A DNA stretch of 64,000 nucleotides from Stagnihabitans lacustris (GCF_025950525.1 NZ_JAPDGS010000003.1:1-64000), one strand, 5' to 3'. Positions 54,003 to 62,931 are shown, counted from the stretch's first letter. Notes: a model not told the origin generated them from the sequence alone. Made by a program: numbers and translations.

Positions 54003-55943
54003 TCAGGGCTTGGGCGCTTGATCCGCCAGCACGACGGGCAGCGTGCCAAACCCTTCGACACAGGTTTCGGCGACCTTGCGGGCGGCATGGGCATCACCCG
54101 TCGCCGTCGCCTGACGCAGGCCTTGCAGCGCCTTGGCCATGTCCAGCTCGGACAGGCTGCGTTCGCGGGCGCGCAGGATTTTCGCATGGGGCGTGGTCAG
54201 CAGGCCCGCGCCGATCAACAATTCCTCATGCAGCTTTTCGCCGGGGCGCAGGCCGATCATGCGAATCTCGATGTCGCCATCCGGCGTCGCCTCGTCGCGG
54301 ACGCGGTAGCCTGCGGCCAGGATCATCTGTTCGGCCAGGTCGCGGATGCGCATCGGTTTGCCCATATCCAGCACAAAGACATCGGCTTCGGCGCCGCCCA
54401 GCGGGAAAGAGCCCGCCAAAAGCACCAGTTGCACCGCCTCTGACACGGTCATGAAATAGCGCGTCACGTCCTCGTGGGTCAGGGTGATCGGCCCGCCCTT
54501 GGCGATCTGTTCCTTGAACAGGGGCACGACAGAGCCAGAGGACCCCAGCACATTGCCAAAGCGCACGATGGCGAAATGGGTCTTGCGCGCACGCTTGGCC
54601 AGGTCTTGCACGACCATTTCCGCCATCCGCTTGGACGCGCCCATGACATTGGTCGGCCGGACCGCCTTGTCGGTCGAAATCAGGATAAAGCGTTCCACCC
54701 CGGCCTCTTCGGCGGCATCGGCCAGGATGCGGGTGCCCAGCACGTTGTTCGTCATGCCCGCCAGAGGGTTACACTCGACCAGGGGCACATGTTTATAGGC
54801 GGCGGCATGGATCACCACCTCGATCCCGTGGTCGGTCATCGCCGACCGCGTCGCGCGCGAATCGGTGACAGAGCCCAGCAGCGGCACCAGATCCAGCGCG
54901 CCGAACTCTGGCCTTTCGCGCAACTCGCGGTCGATGTCGTAAAGCGCCTTTTCGCTGACCTCATACAGCACCAACTTGCGCGGGCGGGCCTGCACAAGCT
55001 GGCGGCACATCTCGGAGCCGATGGAGCCTCCGGCCCCCGTCACCATCACCACCTTGCCGGAATAGATCTGCGCCTCGGCCTGAATCTCATCCTCGACCGA
55101 CTGGCGGCCCAGGAAGGCATCGGGGACCACGGGAGCCAGATTGTCCACCAGCGCCTCGGTGCCAACCAGCTGCGCGAAGGACGGCAGCGCCAGCACATCC
55201 AGCCCCAAACCCTTGAGCCGATGGGCAATCTGCATCTGCCGCGGGGCCGAGGCAGAGGGCATGGCCAGAAGGACGCGGTCGATTTCCTTGTCGCGGACCA
55301 GCTTTTCGATCTTGTCCGGCGCATGGACCCGCAGCCCCGAAATCGTCATGGTCTGCTGGCCGGGATCGTCGTCCAGAAAGGCCACGACCACGATGGATTC
55401 ATGGCTTTTCAGCGCGGCGGCCAGCTGCACGCCGGTCGTGCCCGCGCCATAGATCGCCACGCGCCACCGCCTTTGCCCCCAGCGCAGCACCATCAGATAG
55501 ATGTTCAGCATCGCCAGCCGCACCCCGACCGAGGCGATAAAGAACGTCAGCCCGAACAGCGCAAATCCGATCAGCGAAAAGCGATAGCCCACCAGTTGGA
55601 ACATCGCCCACAAGGCCACGACCAACAGCGCGGCAAAGGTCGCCGTCTGGCGATAGGACAGCGATTCATAGGCCTTCAGCCGGATATTCGGGATGCCCAA
55701 CCCCACCGAAAACGCCGCCGAAACCGGCGCCAACAGGGCGATGACGACGGAAATCCGTGCCACCTCTGCCCCGGGCCAAAGACTGGAATTCTCCAGCATC
55801 AAGGTCAGGAAAAACGCCACAAGGGCGATGGCGACATCAAGCCCAAGGAAGACCAGCCGCTTTTCCACGCGGCTCATGCGTTCGACCAACCCGAATAGAG
55901 CGGACCGCAAGGGCGACATGGGGGTTACACTGGCCTTTCGCAT
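54003..55943 (-). CDS. Membrane-anchored UDP-sugar 4,6-dehydratase (CapD/WbpM type)
   Basis: A 646-residue protein with four or five N-terminal membrane helices, an 'IYGAGTTGVQLAAALK' CoA-binding-like Rossmann domain (about 150-260) and a C-terminal SDR domain. The latter has GAGGSIGSEMC and a catalytic lysine region 'STDKAVRPTNVMGASKRMAE'. It should convert UDP-GlcNAc to a 4-keto-6-deoxy sugar for surface polysaccharide. ATG 55943 has AGGCGG nine bases upstream; ATG 55919 is an alternative. It lies between yjbH and the initiating transferase, as in capsule loci. Confidence 0.9.
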   Translation of the reverse strand: MRKASVTPMSPLRSALFGLVERMSRVEKRLVFLGLDVAIALVAFFLTLMLENSSLWPGAEVARISVVIALLAPVSAAFSVGLGIPNIRLKAYESLSYRQTATFAALLVVALWAMFQLVGYRFSLIGFALFGLTFFIASVGVRLAMLNIYLMVLRWGQRRWRVAIYGAGTTGVQLAAALKSHESIVVVAFLDDDPGQQTMTISGLRVHAPDKIEKLVRDKEIDRVLLAMPSASAPRQMQIAHRLKGLGLDVLALPSFAQLVGTEALVDNLAPVVPDAFLGRQSVEDEIQAEAQIYSGKVVMVTGAGGSIGSEMCRQLVQARPRKLVLYEVSEKALYDIDRELRERPEFGALDLVPLLGSVTDSRATRSAMTDHGIEVVIHAAAYKHVPLVECNPLAGMTNNVLGTRILADAAEEAGVERFILISTDKAVRPTNVMGASKRMAEMVVQDLAKRARKTHFAIVRFGNVLGSSGSVVPLFKEQIAKGGPITLTHEDVTRYFMTVSEAVQLVLLAGSFPLGGAEADVFVLDMGKPMRIRDLAEQMILAAGYRVRDEATPDGDIEIRMIGLRPGEKLHEELLIGAGLLTTPHAKILRARERSLSELDMAKALQGLRQATATGDAHAARKVAETCVEGFGTLPVVLADQAPKP

Positions 55944-56067
55944 TCTGCCGGACCGCCTGCTGAAGTGTCGCAAGGTCCGGTCGCGTCATAGCTGACATCG
56001 ACCGGTCAAGGCTAGGCCCCAAGCGTCATGGGATCAAGCCTTGCAGCGATCTTCGGGCACAAAGCTT

Positions 56068-56673
56068 TCAGCGCCGTAAATTCGCGGCATGAAAAACCGT
56101 GCGAAACATCAGGCCCAGGTCGGAACACAGCGTCCGGCGCCGTTGATAGGCCAGGTCGATGCGGGCCTTGCGCGGGATGCAGCGGCGGCAATAAACCGCG
56201 TCGGTTTCGGCGGCGGTCTGGCAGGCGGCCAAAAGCCGCTCTTCGTGGCGGTGAAAGGTCAGGGTGGCCAGGCCCGTCACCCCCGGCTTGTCGCGCAGGA
56301 CCTGCGCATAGATCTGCGGAAAGCGTTCGACATAAACGCGCAGGGGCGGGCGCGGGCCGACAAAGCTGATGTCGCCCTTCAGGATGTTCCACAGCTGCGG
56401 GATCTCGTCCAGACGTTTGCGGCGCAGGAACGCGCCGGTCCGCGTGATGCGCGCCACCTTGTTCCCGCCCGAAACGCCCTGTTCCGGCGCGGCCACCGCC
56501 ATGGTCCGCAGCTTCCACAGGCGAAAGGCGCGAGTGGGCGCGCGCATCCGCTCGGCCACATAGAACAGCGGCAGGCCCTCATGCCACAGCAGCCACAGGC
56601 AAAGCGCCGCAAAGGGCAGGGCCAGCAGCGCCATCAACAGAAGGGCAAGGACAATATCCATCAGGCGCCTCAT
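56068..56673 (-). CDS. Initiating sugar-phosphate transferase (WcaJ/PssA-like)
   Basis: A 201-residue bacterial sugar transferase with an N-terminal hydrophobic segment (residues 4-28) that acts as a re-entrant membrane helix. It loads the first sugar phosphate onto undecaprenyl phosphate. Signatures are 'FRLWKLRTM', 'RRKRLDEIPQLWNILKGDISFVGPRP' region and 'KPGVTGLATL'. It is the short form without the upper membrane domain. ATG overlaps the epimerase stop (ATGA). Confidence 0.92.
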   Translation of the reverse strand: MRRLMDIVLALLLMALLALPFAALCLWLLWHEGLPLFYVAERMRAPTRAFRLWKLRTMAVAAPEQGVSGGNKVARITRTGAFLRRKRLDEIPQLWNILKGDISFVGPRPPLRVYVERFPQIYAQVLRDKPGVTGLATLTFHRHEERLLAACQTAAETDAVYCRRCIPRKARIDLAYQRRRTLCSDLGLMFRTVFHAANLRR

Positions 56674-57440
56674 GGCCAGATGCCCTTCAGGCTGGCCAGT
56701 TCCGCCACCAGACCCGCAGCCGAGGCCGGGGGCAGGCCCAGGCGTGAGACCTCCATTTCCGCATGGGGCACCGGGGCGGCGCGGGGGCCCAGGGTCCAAT
56801 CGGCGCCCATCGCGGTCAGGATATCGGCCATCCCAAGCGCGGGGGCCTGCGCCAGGTTCCACAGGCCGGGCGCGGGGTCCTGCACCAGCCGCCACAGCGC
56901 ATCGGCAAAGGTCAGCGGCCCGATCCAGGACCGCATCGGACCCCGCGGCCCGGCTTGGTCCAGCGTGACCGGCCCGGCCAACGCCTGCCGCGTCAGGGCA
57001 TCGGCGCCGAACAGATTGCCCAGCCGCAGGACCATAGGCCGATGCGGGGCCAAGATCGCCTCGACCTGCAGTTTCGCGCTTGCATAGTCGCTGGCGGGAG
57101 CGGGCGGCGTCGCTTCGGTGAAAGGACCCGCCCCCGGCCCATAGACCGCGATGGACGAGATCACGACCACCCGATGCCCCGGACGCAACACCCCGGCCAA
57201 GGCCCGCGCCGCCCTTGCGTTCTGCGACAGGTCGCCCCCCGTCGTCCCGGCCAGATGCAAGACCCGGGTGCCCGGGGGCAAATCCGGCGCTGCCCCCGCC
57301 CCCATATCCCAGACAAGATCGCGCCTTCGCCCCGACCAAACCACCCCGCGCCCCGCCCAAAGGTGGCGCAAAAGCTGGCCGATGCGGCCCTGTGCCCCGG
57401 TCACAACAAGGCCATTTTCGCGAAGAAGTGACTTATCCAC
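56670..57440 (-). CDS. NAD-dependent epimerase/dehydratase
   Basis: A 256-residue extended SDR with GAQGRIG near residue 16, 'VISSIAVYG' and the catalytic Y-x-x-x-K in 'DYASAKLQVE'. It is shorter than typical sugar epimerases (about 310), but its position, coupled to the initiating transferase, implies nucleotide-sugar processing for the polysaccharide. The likely start is GTG 57440, since no ATG precedes the Rossmann motif. The start region contains a TTATCCACA sequence. It is divergent from the exporter gene. Confidence 0.8.
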   Translation of the reverse strand: MDKSLLRENGLVVTGAQGRIGQLLRHLWAGRGVVWSGRRRDLVWDMGAGAAPDLPPGTRVLHLAGTTGGDLSQNARAARALAGVLRPGHRVVVISSIAVYGPGAGPFTEATPPAPASDYASAKLQVEAILAPHRPMVLRLGNLFGADALTRQALAGPVTLDQAGPRGPMRSWIGPLTFADALWRLVQDPAPGLWNLAQAPALGMADILTAMGADWTLGPRAAPVPHAEMEVSRLGLPPASAAGLVAELASLKGIWP

Positions 57441-57441
57441 A
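57433..57441. promoter_or_regulatory. Single consensus DnaA box
   Basis: TTATCCACA matches the canonical DnaA 9-mer exactly and overlaps the GTG start of the epimerase gene. It stands alone, so it is not an origin. Regulation by DnaA or chance are both possible. Confidence 0.3.
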
Positions 57442-57557
57442 GACCTATCCCCAAGGCCCTGCCGCGCAGAGCCGTATTCCGATTGACCTGAACCGCCTTG
57501 CCGGTATGACTCAGGCGCTGAAACCCGCAGCTGCGCGCGGGGACGTCGGAGCCTCTC

Positions 57558-58679
57558 ATGCCGTTCAAAACCGGGCCGAAAACGCGCGTCCTGCCGCTTG
57601 TCCTTCTGACTTTGCCGCTTTGGGCCTGCAGTCCGCCACAGGATGTCGCCAATGTCCAGCAGGTCGTGGCCGGCGCCGAAGAGGCCAATGCGGATTTCAT
57701 GGTCCAACCGGTGACGGCGGTGACGCTGCCCATGGTGCAGGGCTGGCCCTCCAGCCATCCGAACCCGTCAAGCGGCTGGCCCAACGCGGGCGGCGGCACC
57801 GGAGATTCCGTGATCGCCGAGGGCGACCTTTTGAACCTCGCCGTCTTTGGCGGCAATGAAAACACGCTTCTGGCCAATCCGATCCAGCTGCCGAACCTGA
57901 AAGTATCGTCCAAGGGCACGGTCTTTGTGCCCTATATCGACGAAATCCAGGTGGCGGGCATGACCGCCGAGGCCGCCCGCGCCCGCATCCAGGACAAGCT
58001 GACGGCGATCATCCCCGCCGTTCAGGTCCAGCTGGACCATGCGCAGGGCTCGCGCAATTCGGTCGAGGTCGTGGCCGGGATGCCGCGCAACGGGGTCTAT
58101 CCGCTGTCCAGCGGCAACAAGACGGTGATGTCGATCCTGGCCGAAGCGGGTGGCCTGCCCGATGGCGCCAACAACCCGCAAGTGAACCTGCAGCGCGACG
58201 GGCGGCTTTACCGTGTCGGCGCCCGCACGATCCTGGAAAGCCCAGGGATGGATGTGACCCTGCGCGGCGGCGACCGGCTTTTCATCACGCCGGATGACCG
58301 CTATTTCCTGTCGCTGGGTGCCGCCGGGCGTGAGGCGTTGACCAATTTCCACAAGGACGAGGTCACGGCACTGGATGCCATGTCGCTGATCGGCGGGATT
58401 GATCAGACCAATGCCAATCCCAAGGGCGTGCTGGTGCTGCGCAACTATCCGGGCTCGGCTGTGGCGGCGAACCCCGATCGCGGGCCGGGCAAGCGCAAAG
58501 TGGTCTTCGCCTTTGACCTGACCTCGGCCGACGGGCTTTTTGCGGCCGGCGCCTTCCAGATCGAGGACCGCGACCTGGTCCTGGTCACGCAAAGCCGCCT
58601 GGTGAACACGCGGACCATCGTCGGCATCATCACCGGCTTTGTCGCGGCCGGGAACACAACGGCCAATGCGCTGAACTAA
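57558..58679 (+). CDS. Polysaccharide export lipoprotein (Wza/KpsD family)
   Basis: A 373-residue outer-membrane lipoprotein with lipobox LPLWAC. It has a polysaccharide-export (PES) domain, 'VIAEGDLLNLAVFGG...VSSKGTVFVPYIDEIQVAGMT' in order, then two SLBB-like domains ('GVYPLSSGNKTVMSILAEAGGLP', 'ALDAMSLIGGIDQTNANP'). It should form the outer-membrane exit pore for capsule or exopolysaccharide. No Wzc-type kinase gene is in the window. Its stop overlaps the stop of the convergent marR gene. Confidence 0.93.
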   Translation: MPFKTGPKTRVLPLVLLTLPLWACSPPQDVANVQQVVAGAEEANADFMVQPVTAVTLPMVQGWPSSHPNPSSGWPNAGGGTGDSVIAEGDLLNLAVFGGNENTLLANPIQLPNLKVSSKGTVFVPYIDEIQVAGMTAEAARARIQDKLTAIIPAVQVQLDHAQGSRNSVEVVAGMPRNGVYPLSSGNKTVMSILAEAGGLPDGANNPQVNLQRDGRLYRVGARTILESPGMDVTLRGGDRLFITPDDRYFLSLGAAGREALTNFHKDEVTALDAMSLIGGIDQTNANPKGVLVLRNYPGSAVAANPDRGPGKRKVVFAFDLTSADGLFAAGAFQIEDRDLVLVTQSRLVNTRTIVGIITGFVAAGNTTANALN

Positions 58680-59116
58680 TCGGCCTCTTCCAGCCGGATG
58701 CGCAATTCGCGCAGGATCGGAAGCGCGGCGCGCACCCGGTCTTCGCCCACCGATTTCACCAGATCGGCAATCAGCGGCGCGACATATTGGACCGCCGCAT
58801 CCCGTGCCGCCCGTCCCGAGGGGCTGATCGCCACCATCTTGCGCCTTGCATCGTCCCAATCGGGGCGAATGTGGATATGGCCGGCCCATTCCAGTTTCGA
58901 CAGCGTGTTCGTCATCGCCCCCCGCGTGACATGGAACGCCTTGGCCAGTTGGGCGGGGCTGCGCTCTTCCATCAGGCCGGACAGGTGGTTCAGCACCATG
59001 AAATGCGACAGCTCCATCCCCTTGGGCAGGACATGGGAAATCCGGCTGCGCGCCAGTTGATCGGCCATCAAAAGCTCGCCGAACAGCGTCACGGCCAGGT
59101 CGTCCAGCGCGCTCAT
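58676..59116 (-). CDS. MarR-family transcriptional regulator
   Basis: A 146-residue winged-helix protein with 'SPAQLAKAFHVTRGAMTNTLSKLEWAG' as the DNA-binding region and 'DWDDARRKMVAISPSG' as the wing. No sensing cysteine pattern is visible. ATG overlaps the stop of the nitrilase gene (ATGA), so it is the last gene of comF-grxC-nitrilase-marR rather than a divergent regulator. Ligand unknown. Confidence 0.88.
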   Translation of the reverse strand: MSALDDLAVTLFGELLMADQLARSRISHVLPKGMELSHFMVLNHLSGLMEERSPAQLAKAFHVTRGAMTNTLSKLEWAGHIHIRPDWDDARRKMVAISPSGRAARDAAVQYVAPLIADLVKSVGEDRVRAALPILRELRIRLEEAD

Positions 59117-59949
59117 CCCGGGCCGTCGAAGTTGCGGTCGTGTTGCAGCGCGGGGATGCGGCGGCGGGCCTGATCGACCTGGGCCAGGTCCAGGTCGACG
59201 GTGATCACCCCGGGCTCGGTTCCGGCATCGGCCAGGACCTCTCCCCAAGGCGAGATCACCATGGAATGACCCCAGGTGCGGCGACCTTTGCCCGTCTTTT
59301 CCGGGTGATAGCCGGTCTGGGCCGGGGCCAGGACAAAGCACCCCGTCTCGATCGCGCGGGCGCGCAGCAGCACCTCCCAATGAGCAGAGCCGGTGATGTG
59401 GTTGAAGGCGGCGGGCACGGTCAGGATCTGCGCCCCGGCCTTGGCCAGGCGACGGTGCAGATGCGGAAAGCGGACGTCATAGCAGACCGTCATGCCGATC
59501 TGGGCAAAGGGCGCCCTCGCCAGCACGCAGGAGGTCCCGGGGCGAAAGGCGGTGCTTTCGCGGTAGACCTCGGCGTCGCTGACATTGACGTCGAACATGT
59601 GGATCTTGTCATAGCGCGCGGCAATCGCGCCATCGGGGGCAAGCAGGAAGGACCGGTTGGCAAAGCGGCCATCCGGGTCGTCGGTCTTGATCGCCAATGA
59701 TCCGACCAGCAACCAAATCTCATGCTGCATGGCCACGCGGCGCATCGCGGTCAGGGTCGGGTCGTGGTGTTCCGGCCGCAGGGCGTCGCGCTGGTCGGCG
59801 CGGTTCGACCAAAGGCCATTGGTGCATTCCGGGGTGGCGACAAACTGCGCCCCCTGCGCCTTGGCCCGGGCGATCAGCGCCAGCGTCATGTCCAGGTTGG
59901 CCACCGGATCATCGCTGACATTCAGCTGGACCAGGCTTGTGCGGATCAT
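59113..59949 (-). CDS. Carbon-nitrogen hydrolase (Nit/omega-amidase-like)
   Basis: A 278-residue nitrilase-superfamily hydrolase with the Glu-Lys-Cys triad: Glu in 'ATPECTNGL', Lys in 'RYDKIHMFDV' and Cys in 'GMTVCYDVRFPHL'. The closest group by eye is Nit1/Nit2-type amidases that repair deaminated glutathione or cleave alpha-ketoglutaramate. The adjacency to a glutaredoxin gene fits the deaminated-glutathione role. ATG overlaps the grxC stop by four bases. Confidence 0.88.
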   Translation of the reverse strand: MIRTSLVQLNVSDDPVANLDMTLALIARAKAQGAQFVATPECTNGLWSNRADQRDALRPEHHDPTLTAMRRVAMQHEIWLLVGSLAIKTDDPDGRFANRSFLLAPDGAIAARYDKIHMFDVNVSDAEVYRESTAFRPGTSCVLARAPFAQIGMTVCYDVRFPHLHRRLAKAGAQILTVPAAFNHITGSAHWEVLLRARAIETGCFVLAPAQTGYHPEKTGKGRRTWGHSMVISPWGEVLADAGTEPGVITVDLDLAQVDQARRRIPALQHDRNFDGPG

Positions 59950-60200
59950 GCCAGCAACGAGTCCAGACCACCCGCATGATCCAGCGCATGAAGGTCGTCA
60001 CAGCCGCCGACATGGGTTGCGCCGACAAAGATTTGCGGCACGGTATGGCGCCCCGCCCTTTGCGTCATGGCCGCCCGAAGCGCCGGATCGCGCGAGACGT
60101 CGATTTCCTGATAGGCGACGCCCTTCTTTTGCAGCAGCCGCTTGGCGGCATGGCAGTAGGGGCAGGTGGGGGTTGTATAGATTTCAACGGGTTTCATCAT
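59946..60200 (-). CDS. grxC: Glutaredoxin 3
   Basis: An 84-residue dithiol glutaredoxin with the active site CPYC in 'YTTPTCPYCHAAKRLL', the cis-proline 'HTVPQIFVG' and the glutathione-binding 'GGCDDLHAL'. It reduces protein disulfides and glutathione mixed disulfides in the cytoplasm. AAGGA lies five bases before the first of two consecutive ATG codons. It overlaps the nitrilase gene. Confidence 0.96.
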   Translation of the reverse strand: MMKPVEIYTTPTCPYCHAAKRLLQKKGVAYQEIDVSRDPALRAAMTQRAGRHTVPQIFVGATHVGGCDDLHALDHAGGLDSLLA

Positions 60201-60233
60201 GGGGTTCCTTGGGCCGGGACTACCATGACAAAG

Positions 60234-60956
60234 CTAAGCCTCCTTTGCAACGCGCGCCATGACCAGAACGGAAATCCCGATTGCGCCGCCTGCAATGCAG
60301 GCCTCTGCCGCCGAAGTCATCGTCGCACCCGAGGTCATGACGTCGTCGATCAGCAGCACATGCCGCCCCTCGACCCGGGCGGCCCTGCGGGGATGCAGGG
60401 TCAGCGCGTCCTGCATGTTCCGATGGCGGCCCTCTTTGGTCAGACCGTCCTGGCTGCCGGTGGAGCGGCGGCGCTGCAACAGGTCGGGACAATGGTCATA
60501 TCCCGCCAGTTTCGCCACCCGGGCCGACAGCAAAGCCGCCTGATTATACCGCCGCTTCAGCATCCGCATCCAATGCAGCGGGATGGGCACGACCAACATA
60601 TCCGGCTTCAGGATCGGGGCGGCGGCGCGCACCATCCAATCCCCCGCAGGCCTTGCAAGGTCGATTCGGTCGGCATGTTTCAGCTTTAGCACCAGGTCGC
60701 GCCCCACGTCGCGATAGGCCAAAGCCGCCCGCGCCGCCGACCAGGGGCGGCTTTCGGTCAGGCAGGTGTCACACAGGGCCTGAGGGTCGTCCTCGCCCCC
60801 CAAAAGCTCGATCCCGCATTGATTGCAGACGGTCCCGGTGATGAAGGGCGTGTCCCGCCAACAGTCGGCGCACAGGGCAAAGTCGGTCTGCACCCGACAC
60901 CCGCACGCAAGGCACTGCGGCGGGTAAAGAAGATGTGCCAAGGCTTGCAATCCCAT
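60234..60956 (-). CDS. comF: ComF-family phosphoribosyltransferase-like protein
   Basis: A 240-residue protein with an N-terminal double zinc ribbon ('CLACGCRV...CADCW...CNQCGIELL...CDTC') and a C-terminal PRTase-fold domain with 'VLLIDDVMTSGATM'. ComF is needed for natural transformation in competent species, probably in ssDNA handling; elsewhere the role is unclear. AGGGGGC precedes the ATG. Only 23 bases separate its start from that of the divergent methyltransferase-like gene. Confidence 0.92.
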   Translation of the reverse strand: MGLQALAHLLYPPQCLACGCRVQTDFALCADCWRDTPFITGTVCNQCGIELLGGEDDPQALCDTCLTESRPWSAARAALAYRDVGRDLVLKLKHADRIDLARPAGDWMVRAAAPILKPDMLVVPIPLHWMRMLKRRYNQAALLSARVAKLAGYDHCPDLLQRRRSTGSQDGLTKEGRHRNMQDALTLHPRRAARVEGRHVLLIDDVMTSGATMTSAAEACIAGGAIGISVLVMARVAKEA

Positions 60957-60979
60957 CGCCGCCCCCTAATGTCCGCGCC

Positions 60980-61771
60980 ATGACGCCAAAACTGACCGAC
61001 CGCGAAAAACTGGCCAAGAACCGCGCCCGTGCCACCGCCCTTTTCCTGCAGGAAATGGCGGTCGACGAGGTGCAGGAGAGGCTGAAAGAGGTTAACAGGA
61101 CGTTTACCACGCCGCTCGTGGTGACAGGTTTTCCGCATTTGTGGCCGGAAATGCCCACGATTGCCGACACGGACACGCTGGCGGTGACGCCGGGCGCACA
61201 CGATCTTGTGATCCATGCGCTGTGCCTGCATTGGGCCGATGACCCGGTCGGACAGCTGGTGCAGGCGCGCCGCGCCCTGCAGCCGGATGGCTGGTTCATC
61301 GGCATGGCCTTTGGCGGCCAGACCCTGCACGAGCTGCGGGCCTGCCTTGCCCAAGCGGAAACCGAAGTCACCGGCGGCCTGTCGCCCCGAGTCCTGCCCA
61401 TGGCAGAGATCCGCGACATGGGCGCGCTTCCGGGTCGGGCGGGCTTTGCGCTTCCGGTGGCCGACAGCTTTACCCTGACGGTGAAATACCGCGACATCTT
61501 TCACCTGATGCACGACCTGCGCGCGATGGGAGAGGGCAATGCGCTGCATGCCCGCCTGCGCAAGCCCACAAGGCGCGCGGTTTTCACCCGTGCCGCCGCG
61601 CTTTACGCCGAACTGGCCGTGGATGGCCTGATCCCGGCAACGTTCGAGATCATCACCCTGACCGGTTGGGCCCCGCATGAAAGCCAGCAAAAGCCGCTGA
61701 AACCCGGGTCGGCCCAGGCCCGCCTGGCCGACGCCCTTGGGCAAATCGAAAAGAAACTCCCCAAACTTTGA
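60980..61771 (+). CDS. Methyltransferase-fold protein, NDUFAF5/BioC-like, without an evident SAM motif
   Basis: A 263-residue protein similar in its C-terminal two thirds to NDUFAF5 and BioC-type proteins: 'DLVIHALCLHWADDPVGQL', 'PDGWFIGMAFGGQTLHELR', 'GGLSPRVLPMAEIRDMGALPGRAGF'. The glycine-rich SAM motif (LDLGCGxG) expected before this block is missing. Instead the sequence runs through 'VNRTFTTPLVVTGFPHLWPEM'. NDUFAF5 acts on a complex I subunit in mitochondria. A related or regulatory role is possible. The start ATG 60980 lacks a clear ribosome site. Confidence 0.78.
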   Translation: MTPKLTDREKLAKNRARATALFLQEMAVDEVQERLKEVNRTFTTPLVVTGFPHLWPEMPTIADTDTLAVTPGAHDLVIHALCLHWADDPVGQLVQARRALQPDGWFIGMAFGGQTLHELRACLAQAETEVTGGLSPRVLPMAEIRDMGALPGRAGFALPVADSFTLTVKYRDIFHLMHDLRAMGEGNALHARLRKPTRRAVFTRAAALYAELAVDGLIPATFEIITLTGWAPHESQQKPLKPGSAQARLADALGQIEKKLPKL

Positions 61772-61814
61772 CGCCACCCGTCAAAAGACTACCTTGGGAC
61801 AAAAAGGAGCCCGG

Positions 61815-62852
61815 ATGGACCGTCTCGCCCATGCCCCCGCCAATCACCCGCCCGTCAAGCCCGCCAAGGTCGGCGTCCTGATCGCCAATCTGGGGACGCC
61901 GGACAATTACGACTATTGGTCGATGCGGCGTTACCTCAACGAATTCCTGTCGGACAAGCGCGTCATCGACCTGCCGAACTGGAAGTGGCAACCGATCCTG
62001 CAAGGCATCATCCTGACCGTGCGGCCGTCGAAATCCGGGGCGAATTACAAGTCGATCTGGAACCACGAGGCGGGGGAAAGCCCGCTGATGACGATCACCA
62101 AGGCGCAGACGGCCGCGCTGAAGGACAGCCTCCACGCGATCTATGGCGACAAGGTCGTGGTCGATTTCTGCATGCGTTACGGCAACCCCTCGACGGCGTC
62201 GAAAGTGCGGCAGATGGTCGAGGCGGGCTGCGAAAAGATCGTCTTCATGCCGCTTTATCCGCAATATGCCGGGGCGACCTCGGCCACGGCGAATGACGCT
62301 TTCTTTGCCGCGCTGGCCAAGGAAAAGCGCCAACCCGCCGTCCGCACCGTGGCCGAGTATTTCGACCACCCGGCCTATATCACCGCTTTGGCTGATTCGG
62401 TCCGCTCTGCCTATGCGAAACTGGACCACAAGCCGGATGTCCTTGTGACCTCGTATCACGGGATGCCGCAGCGCTATCTGATGGAGGGCGACCCCTATCA
62501 CTGCCAATGCATGAAGACGACGCGGCTGCTGCGTGAGGCTTTGGGCTGGGAAAAGGGCGCAATCGACGTCAGCTTTCAGTCGGTCTTTGGCCGCGAAGTC
62601 TGGCTGAAGCCCTATACGGTCGAACATGTGGCCGAACTGGCGAAACAGGGCAAAAAGCGGATCGCGGTGATGGCGCCGGCGTTTTCGGCCGATTGCATCG
62701 AAACGCTGGAGGAAATCAAAGGCGAAATCGCCGAGGCTTTTGAACATGCCGGTGGCGAGGAATTCACCTATATCCCGTGCCTGAATGATGACGCGGCCCA
62801 TATCTCGGCGCTGACGACGGTCATTCAACAAAATCTGGGGGGCTGGCTGTAA
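61815..62852 (+). CDS. hemH: Ferrochelatase
   Basis: A 345-residue enzyme that inserts Fe2+ into protoporphyrin IX, the last step of protohaem synthesis. Markers include 'VGVLIANLGTPD', 'MRYGNPS', the catalytic His in 'VTSYHGMPQRY', 'CQCMKTTRLL', and 'VMAPAFSADCIETLEEI'. AAGGAG lies five bases before the ATG. A strong hairpin follows the gene. It is transcribed toward the tiny minus-strand genes. Confidence 0.96.
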   Translation: MDRLAHAPANHPPVKPAKVGVLIANLGTPDNYDYWSMRRYLNEFLSDKRVIDLPNWKWQPILQGIILTVRPSKSGANYKSIWNHEAGESPLMTITKAQTAALKDSLHAIYGDKVVVDFCMRYGNPSTASKVRQMVEAGCEKIVFMPLYPQYAGATSATANDAFFAALAKEKRQPAVRTVAEYFDHPAYITALADSVRSAYAKLDHKPDVLVTSYHGMPQRYLMEGDPYHCQCMKTTRLLREALGWEKGAIDVSFQSVFGREVWLKPYTVEHVAELAKQGKKRIAVMAPAFSADCIETLEEIKGEIAEAFEHAGGEEFTYIPCLNDDAAHISALTTVIQQNLGGWL

Positions 62853-62883
62853 GGCCCGCCCAATTCAGGACCCCCAAATGCAA

Positions 62884-62910
62884 AAGGACGGCACGCGATG
62901 TGCCGTCCTT
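62884..62910. terminator. Bidirectional terminator between hemH and the 63-residue gene
   Basis: AAGGACGGCAC (62884-62894) pairs with GTGCCGTCCTT (62900-62910) around GCGAT. On the minus strand the stem is followed by TTTTG, ending the tiny gene's transcript. On the plus strand it can end hemH transcription. Confidence 0.85.
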
Positions 62911-62931
62911 CGCTAAATCGGATGCCCGATC

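Noticed and set aside
57433..57441. Replication origin suggested by the DnaA box
   Set aside because: A single box without AT-rich unwinding region, dnaA, dnaN or parAB nearby does not support an origin.
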